From contig JAFGHL010000071.1 in NCBI GenBank assembly GCA_016930155.1, positions 1 through 37,511 of the forward strand: a stretch of 37,511 nucleotides of DNA. Direction: 5' to 3'. A program made the position numbers and the translations under genes. This stretch comes from Dehalococcoidia bacterium. GTDB lineage: Bacteria > Chloroflexota > Dehalococcoidia > GIF9 > UBA5629. The notes beneath the pieces were generated by a model. The model saw nothing but the letters and a program-made list of their open reading frames with translations, made no database searches and was not told the DNA's origin. This document shows positions 9,191-18,341 of this stretch, in pieces; the stretch's first letter is position 1; each line of letters begins with the position of its first letter.

Positions 9191-10417
9191 ATGGAAGGTG
9201 TCTTTCCGGTAGATATAGGGCCCCAGTACGAGGGCGAAGTTATCAGAAAAGCCGACCTGTACGTTGAGCTGGGAGGGCCGAACGTAAGCGGGAAATTCGA
9301 ACTGCTGACGGTCAAAAGCGCCGACCAAGTCGAGAATGAGAAAATAGAAATCGTCGGGCCGGATATCCCGGACATGCAGGAAGGCGTGAGCTACCCGATA
9401 GGGCTGATAATCAGCGTAGCCGGTGAACGGCTGGAAAAGGATATGGAATCTGTCATGGAACGACGCATGCACCTCTATGGCAACTATATAGAGGGCTTCT
9501 ATCATATGAACCAGCGGGACGACGTGTGGATGAGGATCAGTAAAGAGGCCTATGGCAAAGGGCTCAGCTCCTTCGAAGAAATCGGCAAGATTTTAATGTT
9601 TTTCTACACTTCAGAGCTGGATGTCATCGAAAAGATCGCCATTTCCTTCATTACTGATGAAAAGAAAATTGCAGAGATGCTGCCGTCCGTACGCGAAATC
9701 TACAAAGACAGGGATGCCAGGGCCAGGGGACTGAAAGAGGAAGACGTTGAAGAATTTTATAGCTGCTCCCTCTGCCAGAGCTTCGCACCCACACACATCT
9801 GCATCGTCAGCCCGGAGCGTATAGCCAACTGCGGTGCCATCAGTTGGTTCGATGGCAAGGCAGCCTATAATCTGGATCCTGAAGGCCCCGTGCAAAAGGT
9901 CGTCAAAGGAGAATGCCTAGATCCGGTACGCGTAGAGTATTCAGGCTGCAACGAACTTGCCGCTGAGAAATCCATGGGCAGCTATACCCGGGTCTATCTG
10001 CACAGCGCCTTCGGCTTTCCTCATACTTCCTGCGGATGTTTCCAAGCTATATGTTTTTATATCCCGGAAGCGGATGCCTTCGGTATAGTGAACCGCGACT
10101 TCCCCGGAGAAACAGTCGTAGGAACTTCGTTTTCCACCATGGCCGGCGAAGCCAGCGGAGGGCAGCAGATCGAGGGTTATCTGGGACTGGCGCTGGAATA
10201 CCTGAGATCGCCCAAATTCCTGCAAGCGGACGGAGGCTGGCGCCGTGTCGTATGGATGCCGCAGGCGATAAAGGAGATGTATCGTGAAGCCTGTCCCACG
10301 GAGCTGTTCGAAAAAATCGCCAGCGAGAATAATGCTAAAAACATTGATGAGCTCATAGAGTTCCTCAACCGGGTAGGACACCCTTGGATCAAGGGTGATG
10401 TAGAACTTCCGACATAA
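9191..10417 (+). CDS. cdhC: Acetyl-CoA synthase, archaeal-type ACDS beta subunit (no AcsB N-terminal domain)
   Basis: 408 aa; A-cluster motifs YSCSLCQSFAPTHICIVSPERIANCGAISW and HTSCGCFQAICFYIPE; ATG abuts the cdhB stop. Confidence 0.93.
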   Translation: MEGVFPVDIGPQYEGEVIRKADLYVELGGPNVSGKFELLTVKSADQVENEKIEIVGPDIPDMQEGVSYPIGLIISVAGERLEKDMESVMERRMHLYGNYIEGFYHMNQRDDVWMRISKEAYGKGLSSFEEIGKILMFFYTSELDVIEKIAISFITDEKKIAEMLPSVREIYKDRDARARGLKEEDVEEFYSCSLCQSFAPTHICIVSPERIANCGAISWFDGKAAYNLDPEGPVQKVVKGECLDPVRVEYSGCNELAAEKSMGSYTRVYLHSAFGFPHTSCGCFQAICFYIPEADAFGIVNRDFPGETVVGTSFSTMAGEASGGQQIEGYLGLALEYLRSPKFLQADGGWRRVVWMPQAIKEMYREACPTELFEKIASENNAKNIDELIEFLNRVGHPWIKGDVELPT

Positions 10418-10635
10418 ACATAAGCCCTCAGAAAAGCGTTTTACCTGGCATGAAACGGGAAAAACCCGCAGATGCCTGCCCGGATGCATTTAAACACCAA
10501 ATATGGTATACTATCTACGAAATTGCAAGGCCTAGTATGTATTGATTCAGCAAACACTATATATTGTGGTACTAACTGTAAGAGCTTTTTGCTGGGAAGT
10601 GCCGGACCGAGGAAATCCAACCGACAGAAGAAACC

Positions 10636-12555
10636 ATGACTCCAGAGCAAATCAACAATTCCAATAACGGCGATTATACTGCAGAGAATATACGCGTCCT
10701 AGACGGACTGGAAGCAGTCCGTCTGCGGCCGGGCATGTATATCGGTGATACCGGCAAAGACGGCCTGCATCACCTGGTATACGAGATCGTCTATAACAGT
10801 ATCGACGAGGCGATGGCCGGTTTCTGCGACCACATCGAGGTAACCATACATCCGGACAATTCAGTAACCGTATCCGATAACGGGCGCGGCATCCCGGTTG
10901 ATATTCACCCCGAAAAGGGGGTCTCCGCCCTTGAGCTGGTGATGACCACCTTGCACGCGGGCGGCAAGTTTGGCGACGGAGCTTACAGTGTCTCCAGCGG
11001 CCTGCATGGCGTTGGCGCCTCGGTAGTCAATGCCCTCTCAACCTGGATGAAGGCTGAAATACGCCGCAACGGTAAATTATGGCACCAGGAATATCAAAAG
11101 GGGGAGCGCCTGGGCGAAGTAAAAGCGGCAGGCAAGACTGATGACAACGGCACCACAATTATCTTCATGGCCGATCCTGAGATTTTCGGGGAGATTGTCT
11201 ACGATTTCAACGTCCTTTGCGAGAGGCTGCGGGAGCTGGCCTTCCTCAATAAAGGCGTGTCATTAAGTGTCAGAGATGAGAGGAACGACAATGAGGTGTC
11301 CTTCTTCTTTGAAGGCGGCATTGCCAGCCTGGTACGTCGCATCAATAAAAACCGCCAGGTACTGGATAAATCGATCTACATAGCAGGGAGCGTCAACAGT
11401 ACCGCCGTTGAGATAGCTATTCAATATAACGACGGCTATTCTGAAAACGTGACTGCATTCGCCAATTGCGTTAACACCAGGGAAGGCGGCACACACATGA
11501 CCGGTTTCCGCGCCGCCCTGACAAGGGTGCTTAACGACTACGCCCGCAAGAACAAGTTTCTCAAAGATAACGACCCCAATCTATCAGGGGAAGACATCCG
11601 AGACGGGCTGACGGCTGTTGTCAGCGTCAAGGTAGCTCAACCGCAGTTCGAGGGACAGACCAAAGGCAAGCTGGGTAACCCAGAAGTCAAAGGCCAGGTG
11701 GAATCGATAGCCAGTGACGGTCTGACCGAATACCTGGAAAAGCATCCCGAAGAAGGCAAATCCATAATCGATAAATGCCTGCTGGCAGCCAAAGCCAGGG
11801 AGGCTGCCCGCAAAGCCCGCGACCTGATACTTAAAAAGACTGGCCTCGAATTCGGTACCCTGCCAGGAAAACTGGCTGACTGCTCCAGCAACAACCCTAA
11901 AGACTGCGAGCTATACCTGGTAGAGGGCGATTCAGCAGGCGGTTCGGCCAAGCAGGGACGCGACCGCAATTTCCAGGCCATACTACCCCTGCGCGGCAAG
12001 ATACTCAACGTTGAAAAAGCCGCCAAAGACAAGATCTTTGACCACGAAGAAATACGGGCGTTGATTACTGCGCTGGGTACGGGCATCAGCGAAGCCTACG
12101 ATTATTCCAAACTGCGCTACCACCAGATTATTATTATGACGGATGCCGACGTTGACGGCGCCCATATCCGCACCCTGCTGCTTACCTTTTTCTACCGTAA
12201 TATGTCTGATCTGATTCAGAACGGCCACCTCTTTATCGCTCAGCCACCGCTGTATCGCCTGCAGGCCGGTAAAAAGCAAAACTGGGTCTATTCAGATGCA
12301 GAAAAGGATGCTGAACTGGCCAAACTTAAAGGCAGCAAGGTCGATGTCCAGCGCTACAAAGGTCTGGGGGAAATGAGCCCCGAGCAGTTGTGGGAAACAA
12401 CCATGAACCCGGCAACGCGGACACTCTTAAAGGTGCAGGTAGAAGATGCCATCAAAGCCGATGAGATATTCCACATGCTGATGGGAAGTGAGGTTCCTCC
12501 CCGCAAGTCTTTCATACAGGCTCATGCCCGCAGTGTGAAGAACCTGGATATCTGA
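10636..12555 (+). CDS. gyrB: DNA gyrase subunit B
   Basis: 639 aa; RPGMYIGDTG, SDNGRGIPVD, VEGDSAGGSAKQGRDRNFQAILPLRGKILNVEKA, TDADVDGAHIRTLLL. Confidence 0.97.
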   Translation: MTPEQINNSNNGDYTAENIRVLDGLEAVRLRPGMYIGDTGKDGLHHLVYEIVYNSIDEAMAGFCDHIEVTIHPDNSVTVSDNGRGIPVDIHPEKGVSALELVMTTLHAGGKFGDGAYSVSSGLHGVGASVVNALSTWMKAEIRRNGKLWHQEYQKGERLGEVKAAGKTDDNGTTIIFMADPEIFGEIVYDFNVLCERLRELAFLNKGVSLSVRDERNDNEVSFFFEGGIASLVRRINKNRQVLDKSIYIAGSVNSTAVEIAIQYNDGYSENVTAFANCVNTREGGTHMTGFRAALTRVLNDYARKNKFLKDNDPNLSGEDIRDGLTAVVSVKVAQPQFEGQTKGKLGNPEVKGQVESIASDGLTEYLEKHPEEGKSIIDKCLLAAKAREAARKARDLILKKTGLEFGTLPGKLADCSSNNPKDCELYLVEGDSAGGSAKQGRDRNFQAILPLRGKILNVEKAAKDKIFDHEEIRALITALGTGISEAYDYSKLRYHQIIIMTDADVDGAHIRTLLLTFFYRNMSDLIQNGHLFIAQPPLYRLQAGKKQNWVYSDAEKDAELAKLKGSKVDVQRYKGLGEMSPEQLWETTMNPATRTLLKVQVEDAIKADEIFHMLMGSEVPPRKSFIQAHARSVKNLDI

Positions 12556-12559
12556 TTCT

Positions 12560-13027
12560 TTAACTTTCCAACGTTATATCATAATTGGCCACGGTGCTGC
12601 GGCGAAATCCAAGGTTCTCTACGGATTTACGAAGTTTCTCATTTTTTTCAGGGAATATGGCACGCACGGTGTTTATACCTTCTGCACTGCAAGTATCCAG
12701 TACCTCATCAACCATCCGCCTGCCGATACCCCTGTTACGGAATTCATCAGCAACATCAATAGCATATATCACGCAGAACTCATTAAACGGCATACCCATA
12801 TACATGAGGTGGGCAAGTATAAAACCGGCAAACTTCTTTTCAACCTCCGCAATAAAGCTAAAATCAAGAGGGCCTCCTGGATCAAGCGCCGCCATATCTT
12901 TATAAGTAATCTGGCTTTTACCCCCACTGATTTTCCTGTCTAAATCGATGACTGAATCAATATCAGCCCTGGTCATTCGCCGAACTACAACCTCTGTCCT
13001 GCTAAGCATACTCATTTCAACCTCCAT
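12560..13027 (-). CDS. GNAT-family N-acetyltransferase
   Basis: 155 aa; VADEFRNRGIGRRMVDEVL acetyl-CoA binding motif; SD-like GGAGG upstream. Confidence 0.85.
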   Translation of the reverse strand: MEVEMSMLSRTEVVVRRMTRADIDSVIDLDRKISGGKSQITYKDMAALDPGGPLDFSFIAEVEKKFAGFILAHLMYMGMPFNEFCVIYAIDVADEFRNRGIGRRMVDEVLDTCSAEGINTVRAIFPEKNEKLRKSVENLGFRRSTVANYDITLES

Positions 13028-13164
13028 TTAAAATAAAAATCCTCCCTTTGCCCTGTGTACGCAACCCCAGTGTTTTTCCGTCACCTCCGCCATTCTGCGA
13101 GACATCCAGTTGTTTATCCTATACTATCCTTATACTACGATAGGTTTGCTCATTTCAAAAATAG

Positions 13165-13770
13165 TTACTTGCTTTTATATAAACTATATTCTGCGATATA
13201 GTTTTCCACATTATCGGGTATCAGGTAACGGACTGACTTCCCCGCCACCAGACGTTCCCTGACGTCCGTCGAGCTGATGCCTACAGGGGTACCCTCAAAT
13301 TCAATCAGGCGTTTTGAAAGGCCGGGCATGGATTCCTCCAGATCTGTAATATCCGGCCGGGATGCACCTGGCCTGGGAAATGTCACCAGGGTCGCCATCG
13401 TTGATATACGGTAAGGAGCTTTCCATTGCGGCATGGTCTTCAACCCATCCCACCCTATCAGCAAGAACAGACTTGTATCACTGCCCAGATCCCTGCTCAG
13501 CTGCTCAAGCGTATCGACTGTGTAAGACCAGCCCGGATGTTCTATTTCAATAATCGAGATCCCAAAGAAAGGGTTTGACCGTATGGCTAATCTGACCATC
13601 TCCACCCTGTGTTCAGCCTCAGTTATACTTTGGTCAGCTTTCATCCAGGGTTCCCCAGCCGGTATAAACAGTACCTTATCCAGATTTAGGGCCTCGCGTA
13701 CCTCCTCAGCAGAGATAAGATGCCCGATATGGATCGGATCGAATGTCCCTCCCATTATGCCGATTTTCAT
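13165..13770 (-). CDS. nadD: Nicotinate-nucleotide adenylyltransferase
   Basis: MKIGIMGGTFDPIHIGHL...; ISSTDVRERL; start moved from 13809 to the Met at 13770. Confidence 0.93.
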   Translation of the reverse strand: MKIGIMGGTFDPIHIGHLISAEEVREALNLDKVLFIPAGEPWMKADQSITEAEHRVEMVRLAIRSNPFFGISIIEIEHPGWSYTVDTLEQLSRDLGSDTSLFLLIGWDGLKTMPQWKAPYRISTMATLVTFPRPGASRPDITDLEESMPGLSKRLIEFEGTPVGISSTDVRERLVAGKSVRYLIPDNVENYIAEYSLYKSK

Positions 13771-13771
13771 A

Positions 13772-14833
13772 TCAGTCACCTTTATCAACCGGTTTCGGCC
13801 TGTAAACAACCTCGTGCTTGCTTTCCCCGGCTGTTTGTAATTTCCGTTCAGTTACTAAATTGTGCACACCACAGATGAGATCTTTTAAACCTTTCTTCTC
13901 TTTGGCGGAGATAAAGTATACATCATATTCCATATTCTGCATTGCCCAGCGGATTTCTTCAAGCGCAATTTCATTTTCAATCATGTCTATTTTATTAATG
14001 ACGACGACAGCCTTTTTTTCTGTAATTGCAGTGTTAAATAGAGCAACTTCCCTGCGCAGCTGCAGCAGATCCTTTTTTACATCCTGTGAGAATGCTTCCA
14101 GCAGGTAAATCATCACTTCAGCCCTGCTGGCCTGATGCAGGTACTTATTGCCTGGTCCTTTTCCCTCATGCGACCCTGCTGTCATCGACGGAATTTCTGC
14201 CCATGTATATTTCTTCACTCCATCGTCAACAACTCCCAGAACCGGTTCTGTGGTAGTAAACGGGTATTCGGCAATTTTCGGCCTAGCCGCTGATACAGCA
14301 GCCAGCAAGGACGATTTGCCGATATTGGAAAATCCGATGATACCTACGTCTATGGGAAGTATTATCTTTAGCAGGACCTTATACTCTTCACCTGTTTCAC
14401 CCGGCTGGAAAGTTTCCGGCGCTTTACGGGTTGCAGTAGCGAAGTGCACATTTCCCTTTCCTCCCTTTCCTCCCTTGGCTGCCAGCATTTTCTTGCCATC
14501 CTTTTGCAAATCCAGCACTAACATATCTTTATCGGGCTCCTTTACATAAATGGCAGTACCAACCGGCACTTTAATCACCAGTGCTTCAGCATTAAACCCA
14601 TGCTTTTTATTTCTCCCTCCCACTCCACCGTTTCTTGCCTTATAAACTAGCTTATGCTTAAAGATGCTCAAGTCTTCTATATTACCATCAGCCTGAAAAT
14701 ACACATCACCTCCTCTTCCTCCATCGCCTCCATCAGGGCCACCAAAAGGTAAGAATTTTTCACGCCTGAAACTTGCCAACCCGCTGCCTCCACTGCCGGC
14801 TTTTATAGTTATTTCTACATTATCAACAAACAT
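13772..14833 (-). CDS. Obg-family GTPase-like protein, divergent, without OCT domain
   Basis: 353 aa; glycine-rich Obg fold (GGSGLASFRREKFLPFGGPDGGDGGRGG), GFSNIGKSS P-loop, NKID; ends at VYRPKPVDKGD. Confidence 0.88.
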   Translation of the reverse strand: MFVDNVEITIKAGSGGSGLASFRREKFLPFGGPDGGDGGRGGDVYFQADGNIEDLSIFKHKLVYKARNGGVGGRNKKHGFNAEALVIKVPVGTAIYVKEPDKDMLVLDLQKDGKKMLAAKGGKGGKGNVHFATATRKAPETFQPGETGEEYKVLLKIILPIDVGIIGFSNIGKSSLLAAVSAARPKIAEYPFTTTEPVLGVVDDGVKKYTWAEIPSMTAGSHEGKGPGNKYLHQASRAEVMIYLLEAFSQDVKKDLLQLRREVALFNTAITEKKAVVVINKIDMIENEIALEEIRWAMQNMEYDVYFISAKEKKGLKDLICGVHNLVTERKLQTAGESKHEVVYRPKPVDKGD

Positions 14834-15022
14834 AGTTTTTAATAAATAAAATAAATATCTACCTACTGTTGAATTATATCATCATCCACATTATAAGCCG
14901 GTTAATGTTGTGGAAGACAGCTATGCATACTGCGAGAGTAGACCGAAGCTGGAGTAGATGTTCAAAAGGTATAAAAATTATCAACAATCGGCGGTGATTT
15001 TTCCACAAAAGTTAAAGAAACT
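14834..15022. other. Candidate replication origin (oriC) region
   Basis: AT-rich gap next to dnaA with near-consensus DnaA boxes (TTATCCACA): TCATCCACA 14882-14890, TTATCAACA 14978-14986, TTTTCCACA 14999-15007; another TTATCAACA at 14820-14828. Confidence 0.45.
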
Positions 15023-16384
15023 TTAATGAGGCTTGTCAGACTTCAACATGGTGCGGATATCTTCGATGGATTTGCTGAGTTGGGAGTCCGCACTAATTTG
15101 AGTTGATATTTTTTCGCAACCATGTATGACCGTTGAGTGATCTCTGTTGCCTAAGATCTGGCCAATTTCAGCGAGATTGCAGTGGTTTTGCTGGCGGAGC
15201 AGGTACATAACAATATGGCGTGCGCGTGCTGTCTTCAAATCCCTCTTTTTACCGGTAATATCTTCCGGCGAGATGGCGTAATAGTCAGCTACTGCATGTA
15301 TCACTGATTGAGCAGGATAATGGCCGTAGCTCTCCCTGGAAACGGATATCATATCGGCGAGAAGCTGCCTGGCAGCATTTATGTCTATGTCATTACCTTC
15401 CAGCCTTGCGTAGGTGGTCAAACGTATTAATGCACCTTCCAGCTCCCGGACGCTATGATGAAAGTGGGTTGCCAAAAACTCATAAATTGAGGGGTCGAAA
15501 TACGCCGACAGTGCAGTTGAGCGAAGTTCGAGGATAGCCAGCCGGGTTTTATGATCCGGAGGGTAAATATCTGCCACCAGTCCACCCTCCAGTCTGGAAC
15601 GTAAACGCGCGTTGAATGACACAATATCGCGGGGTGGGCGGTCGCATGTTATGACAACCTGTTTGTTATCAGCCAGGAAGTCATTCAGAATATGGAAAAT
15701 GCATTCCTGGGTCTGCGTTTTGCAGCTAAGAAACTGGATATCATCCAGCAGGAGAACATCTGCATTGCTGAATTTATATCTGAATTCCTCCGCAATTTTG
15801 TTGCGTATCGACACGATAAATTCGTTGGTAAATTGTTCGGCACTCATGTACACCGCCGATAAATCCAGCAGCCTGACAGCATGACCGATAGCATGTAACA
15901 GGTGTGTTTTCCCGGTTCCGGTGCCGCCGTAAATATAAAATGGATTAAAAACAGATCCAGGATTGGCGGCTATCTCTATGGCAGCGGTATATGGGAGGCG
16001 GCTGCAATCCCCCGATACAAAGGTATTGAATGTCAACTTCGGATTGAAAGCGAAGGTTTTGCTGGCAGCAGGTTCTAGAACTTTCAGACTGGTGCCGCCG
16101 TCCGGCATTAGACCGGCTTTGATTTTGCCGGCCTGATCAAGGGCCTGAACCTGAAAACTTACCTCAACTTTTTGTCCGATTAAAGTCGAAACAACCTGAC
16201 ATACCACTGGATGGAGCCTGCTCTTCAGCCATTCAGCAATAAATACCGTAGGAACTGCGACTGCAAATATCCCGTCGTTATAATACAGCCCCCTGGTATC
16301 TTTCAACCAGGTATCATAATTTACTTTACTAACTTGAAGTTGAAGCTCACCAAGAGCTGCCCGCCATATCTTATCAGCTTGCAT
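15023..16384 (-). CDS. dnaA: Chromosomal replication initiator protein DnaA
   Basis: 453 aa; GGTGTGKTHLLHAIG, LLLDDIQFL, domain IV signature NRDHSTVIHGCEKI. Confidence 0.97.
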   Translation of the reverse strand: MQADKIWRAALGELQLQVSKVNYDTWLKDTRGLYYNDGIFAVAVPTVFIAEWLKSRLHPVVCQVVSTLIGQKVEVSFQVQALDQAGKIKAGLMPDGGTSLKVLEPAASKTFAFNPKLTFNTFVSGDCSRLPYTAAIEIAANPGSVFNPFYIYGGTGTGKTHLLHAIGHAVRLLDLSAVYMSAEQFTNEFIVSIRNKIAEEFRYKFSNADVLLLDDIQFLSCKTQTQECIFHILNDFLADNKQVVITCDRPPRDIVSFNARLRSRLEGGLVADIYPPDHKTRLAILELRSTALSAYFDPSIYEFLATHFHHSVRELEGALIRLTTYARLEGNDIDINAARQLLADMISVSRESYGHYPAQSVIHAVADYYAISPEDITGKKRDLKTARARHIVMYLLRQQNHCNLAEIGQILGNRDHSTVIHGCEKISTQISADSQLSKSIEDIRTMLKSDKPH

Positions 16385-16585
16385 CTGTAATATAAATTCC
16401 GTACGATATTTTTTACCGGGAACCTAAAAAAGGCGCAAAAACTCCCCTATCGAGAGATAAGCAAACGTATTTAATAATTTAGATAAAAATTATATTGGAC
16501 GTGTTTGCCGAGTTTCGCCGATGTACCCCTCCCGAAGACAGTTTATAGCTTACCACGCCCGTCTTCTATGATGTCAATGGTTATT

Positions 16586-16614
16586 TTGACATAATGGTAA
16601 AAATTATCTAAATT
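16586..16614 (+). promoter_or_regulatory. Candidate sigma70-type promoter for fmt
   Basis: TTGACA (16586-16591), 17-nt spacer, TAAATT (16609-16614). Confidence 0.55.
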
Positions 16615-16620
16615 TTATGG

Positions 16621-17568
16621 GTGCATACGGTAAAAGCTGTATTTATGGGATCGCCAGCCTTCGCTTTACCGGCCTTACATTCGCTTATGTCAAGCCAATA
16701 TGACATAACTGCGGTGTATAGCCAGCCTGACAAGAGGACAGGCCGGGGTCAGCAGGTTGTATCATGCCCGGTAAAACAGTATGCCGTATCTCAAGGCCTT
16801 CGTGTTATTCAGCCAGAGACTTTTAAGGACCCGCAGGAAATATCTGCACTGGTCGAACTGCAACCGGATATAATTGTTGTGGCGGCCTACGGGCAAATAC
16901 TGCCGGATGCAGTGCTGAACATTCCCCAATATAAATGTATTAATATTCATCCATCGCTTCTGCCGCAATACCGGGGGCCTTCGCCGATAGCGGCGGCAAT
17001 CCTTAACGGGGATACAGTAACCGGTGTTACCATTATGTTAATTGAAAAAAAGGTTGACGCCGGCCCCATACTTGCTCAAAAGGAGATATCGGTGGCGGAA
17101 GATACCACGGCAGACCGGCTTTCTGAAATACTGGCAAAAACGGGCGCCGAACTACTGATAGAGACTATGTCGGCGTGGGTAGGTGGGACAATCCGACCGC
17201 AGCCGCAAGACGAATCACGCGCGAGCTATACCAGAATGGAGACCAAGGAGGATGGAAGGATTGACTGGAACGTGCCGGCAGTACAAATATGGCGCAAAGT
17301 CAGGGCCTATCATCCCTGGCCGGGATGTTTTACAGTTTGGAAAAATACACGGCTGAAAATAATAGAAGCAGTGCCCCTGCAGGCAGCCGGCGGCGGCAAA
17401 GAGGGCGATGTTATAGCATTGCCAAAGGGCAGCGCAGCCCGCGTGGGTGTGCGTACAGCAAAGGGAATGTTGGGATTAATTACCGTTCAACCGGCTGGGA
17501 AAAAGGAAATGGACGTGACTGATTTCATGGCGGGGCACCGCGATTTCGTCGGCGGCTCTTTGACTTAG
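16621..17568 (+). CDS. fmt: Methionyl-tRNA formyltransferase
   Basis: 315 aa; VFMGSPAFALPAL, INIHPSLLPQYRGPSPIAAAILNGD; GTG start. Confidence 0.95.
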   Translation: MHTVKAVFMGSPAFALPALHSLMSSQYDITAVYSQPDKRTGRGQQVVSCPVKQYAVSQGLRVIQPETFKDPQEISALVELQPDIIVVAAYGQILPDAVLNIPQYKCINIHPSLLPQYRGPSPIAAAILNGDTVTGVTIMLIEKKVDAGPILAQKEISVAEDTTADRLSEILAKTGAELLIETMSAWVGGTIRPQPQDESRASYTRMETKEDGRIDWNVPAVQIWRKVRAYHPWPGCFTVWKNTRLKIIEAVPLQAAGGGKEGDVIALPKGSAARVGVRTAKGMLGLITVQPAGKKEMDVTDFMAGHRDFVGGSLT

Positions 17569-17621
17569 CAGCCAAGGCGAAATAAACTTAATCATTAGAA
17601 TTTATCCCCAGGAGTAAGAGA

Positions 17622-18326
17622 ATGTTGCTTTACCTGATTTTCATGATACCTCCCCTGATATTCATGATATATGCCCAGATAAAAGTGAACTCGACTTATA
17701 AAAAGTATTCCAAAGTATATAACCAGAGGGGAATAACAGGCGCCCAGGCTGCATTGCAGGTATTAAGGAGCAATGGGCTTGGCAACGTGCCGGTAGAAGT
17801 CGTTAAAGGCAAGCTGACCGACCACTATGACCCTACCCAAAAAGTCCTCCGGCTGTCGGCGGATGTTGCAAATACTACTTCTGTAGCTGCCATCGGCATA
17901 GCCTTGCATGAAGTAGGGCATGCTATTCAGCACAAGACCAAATACTGGTTCATGGGAATACGCTCGGCTCTGGTTCCTGCCGCCAATATCGGCAGCAATT
18001 TCGGTTGGATACTGGTGATCGGCGGCCTTCTGCTGATGGCGCTTTCGCAGGCCCTCGCTGAATTTGGGATGTGGGTAGCAGTGGCTGGAGTAGTGCTTTT
18101 CGGGGCTGCCGTGTTATTTACGCTGGTGACGCTTCCCGTAGAGTTCGATGCCAGCAATCGGGCCAGACAGGTGATTAAAAGCACGGGTTTACTGGTGGGG
18201 CAGGAATATGAAGGAGCCAGCGCTGTGCTGTCGGCGGCGGCGCTGACATATGTAGCTGCCATGCTGCAGGCGGTTGCCCAGTTGCTCTACTTTTTACTGA
18301 TGATATTTGGCATGAGGAGAAACTAG
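17622..18326 (+). CDS. Zinc metallopeptidase, YugP-like membrane protein
   Basis: 234 aa; HEVGHAIQH zinc motif, several hydrophobic segments, LPVEFDASNRA. Confidence 0.88.
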   Translation: MLLYLIFMIPPLIFMIYAQIKVNSTYKKYSKVYNQRGITGAQAALQVLRSNGLGNVPVEVVKGKLTDHYDPTQKVLRLSADVANTTSVAAIGIALHEVGHAIQHKTKYWFMGIRSALVPAANIGSNFGWILVIGGLLLMALSQALAEFGMWVAVAGVVLFGAAVLFTLVTLPVEFDASNRARQVIKSTGLLVGQEYEGASAVLSAAALTYVAAMLQAVAQLLYFLLMIFGMRRN

Positions 18327-18341
18327 AAATACCTGGTGATG

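Noticed and set aside
10418-10635. Possible riboswitch or leader RNA in the 218-nt gyrB upstream region
   Set aside because: A TATACT -10 candidate (10507-10512) and short inverted segments exist, but no recognisable riboswitch or conserved fold.
13111-13140. Short tandem-like repeat TATCCTATAC / TATCCTTATAC between GNAT and nadD
   Set aside because: Only two imperfect short copies; expected by chance in AT-rich intergenic DNA.
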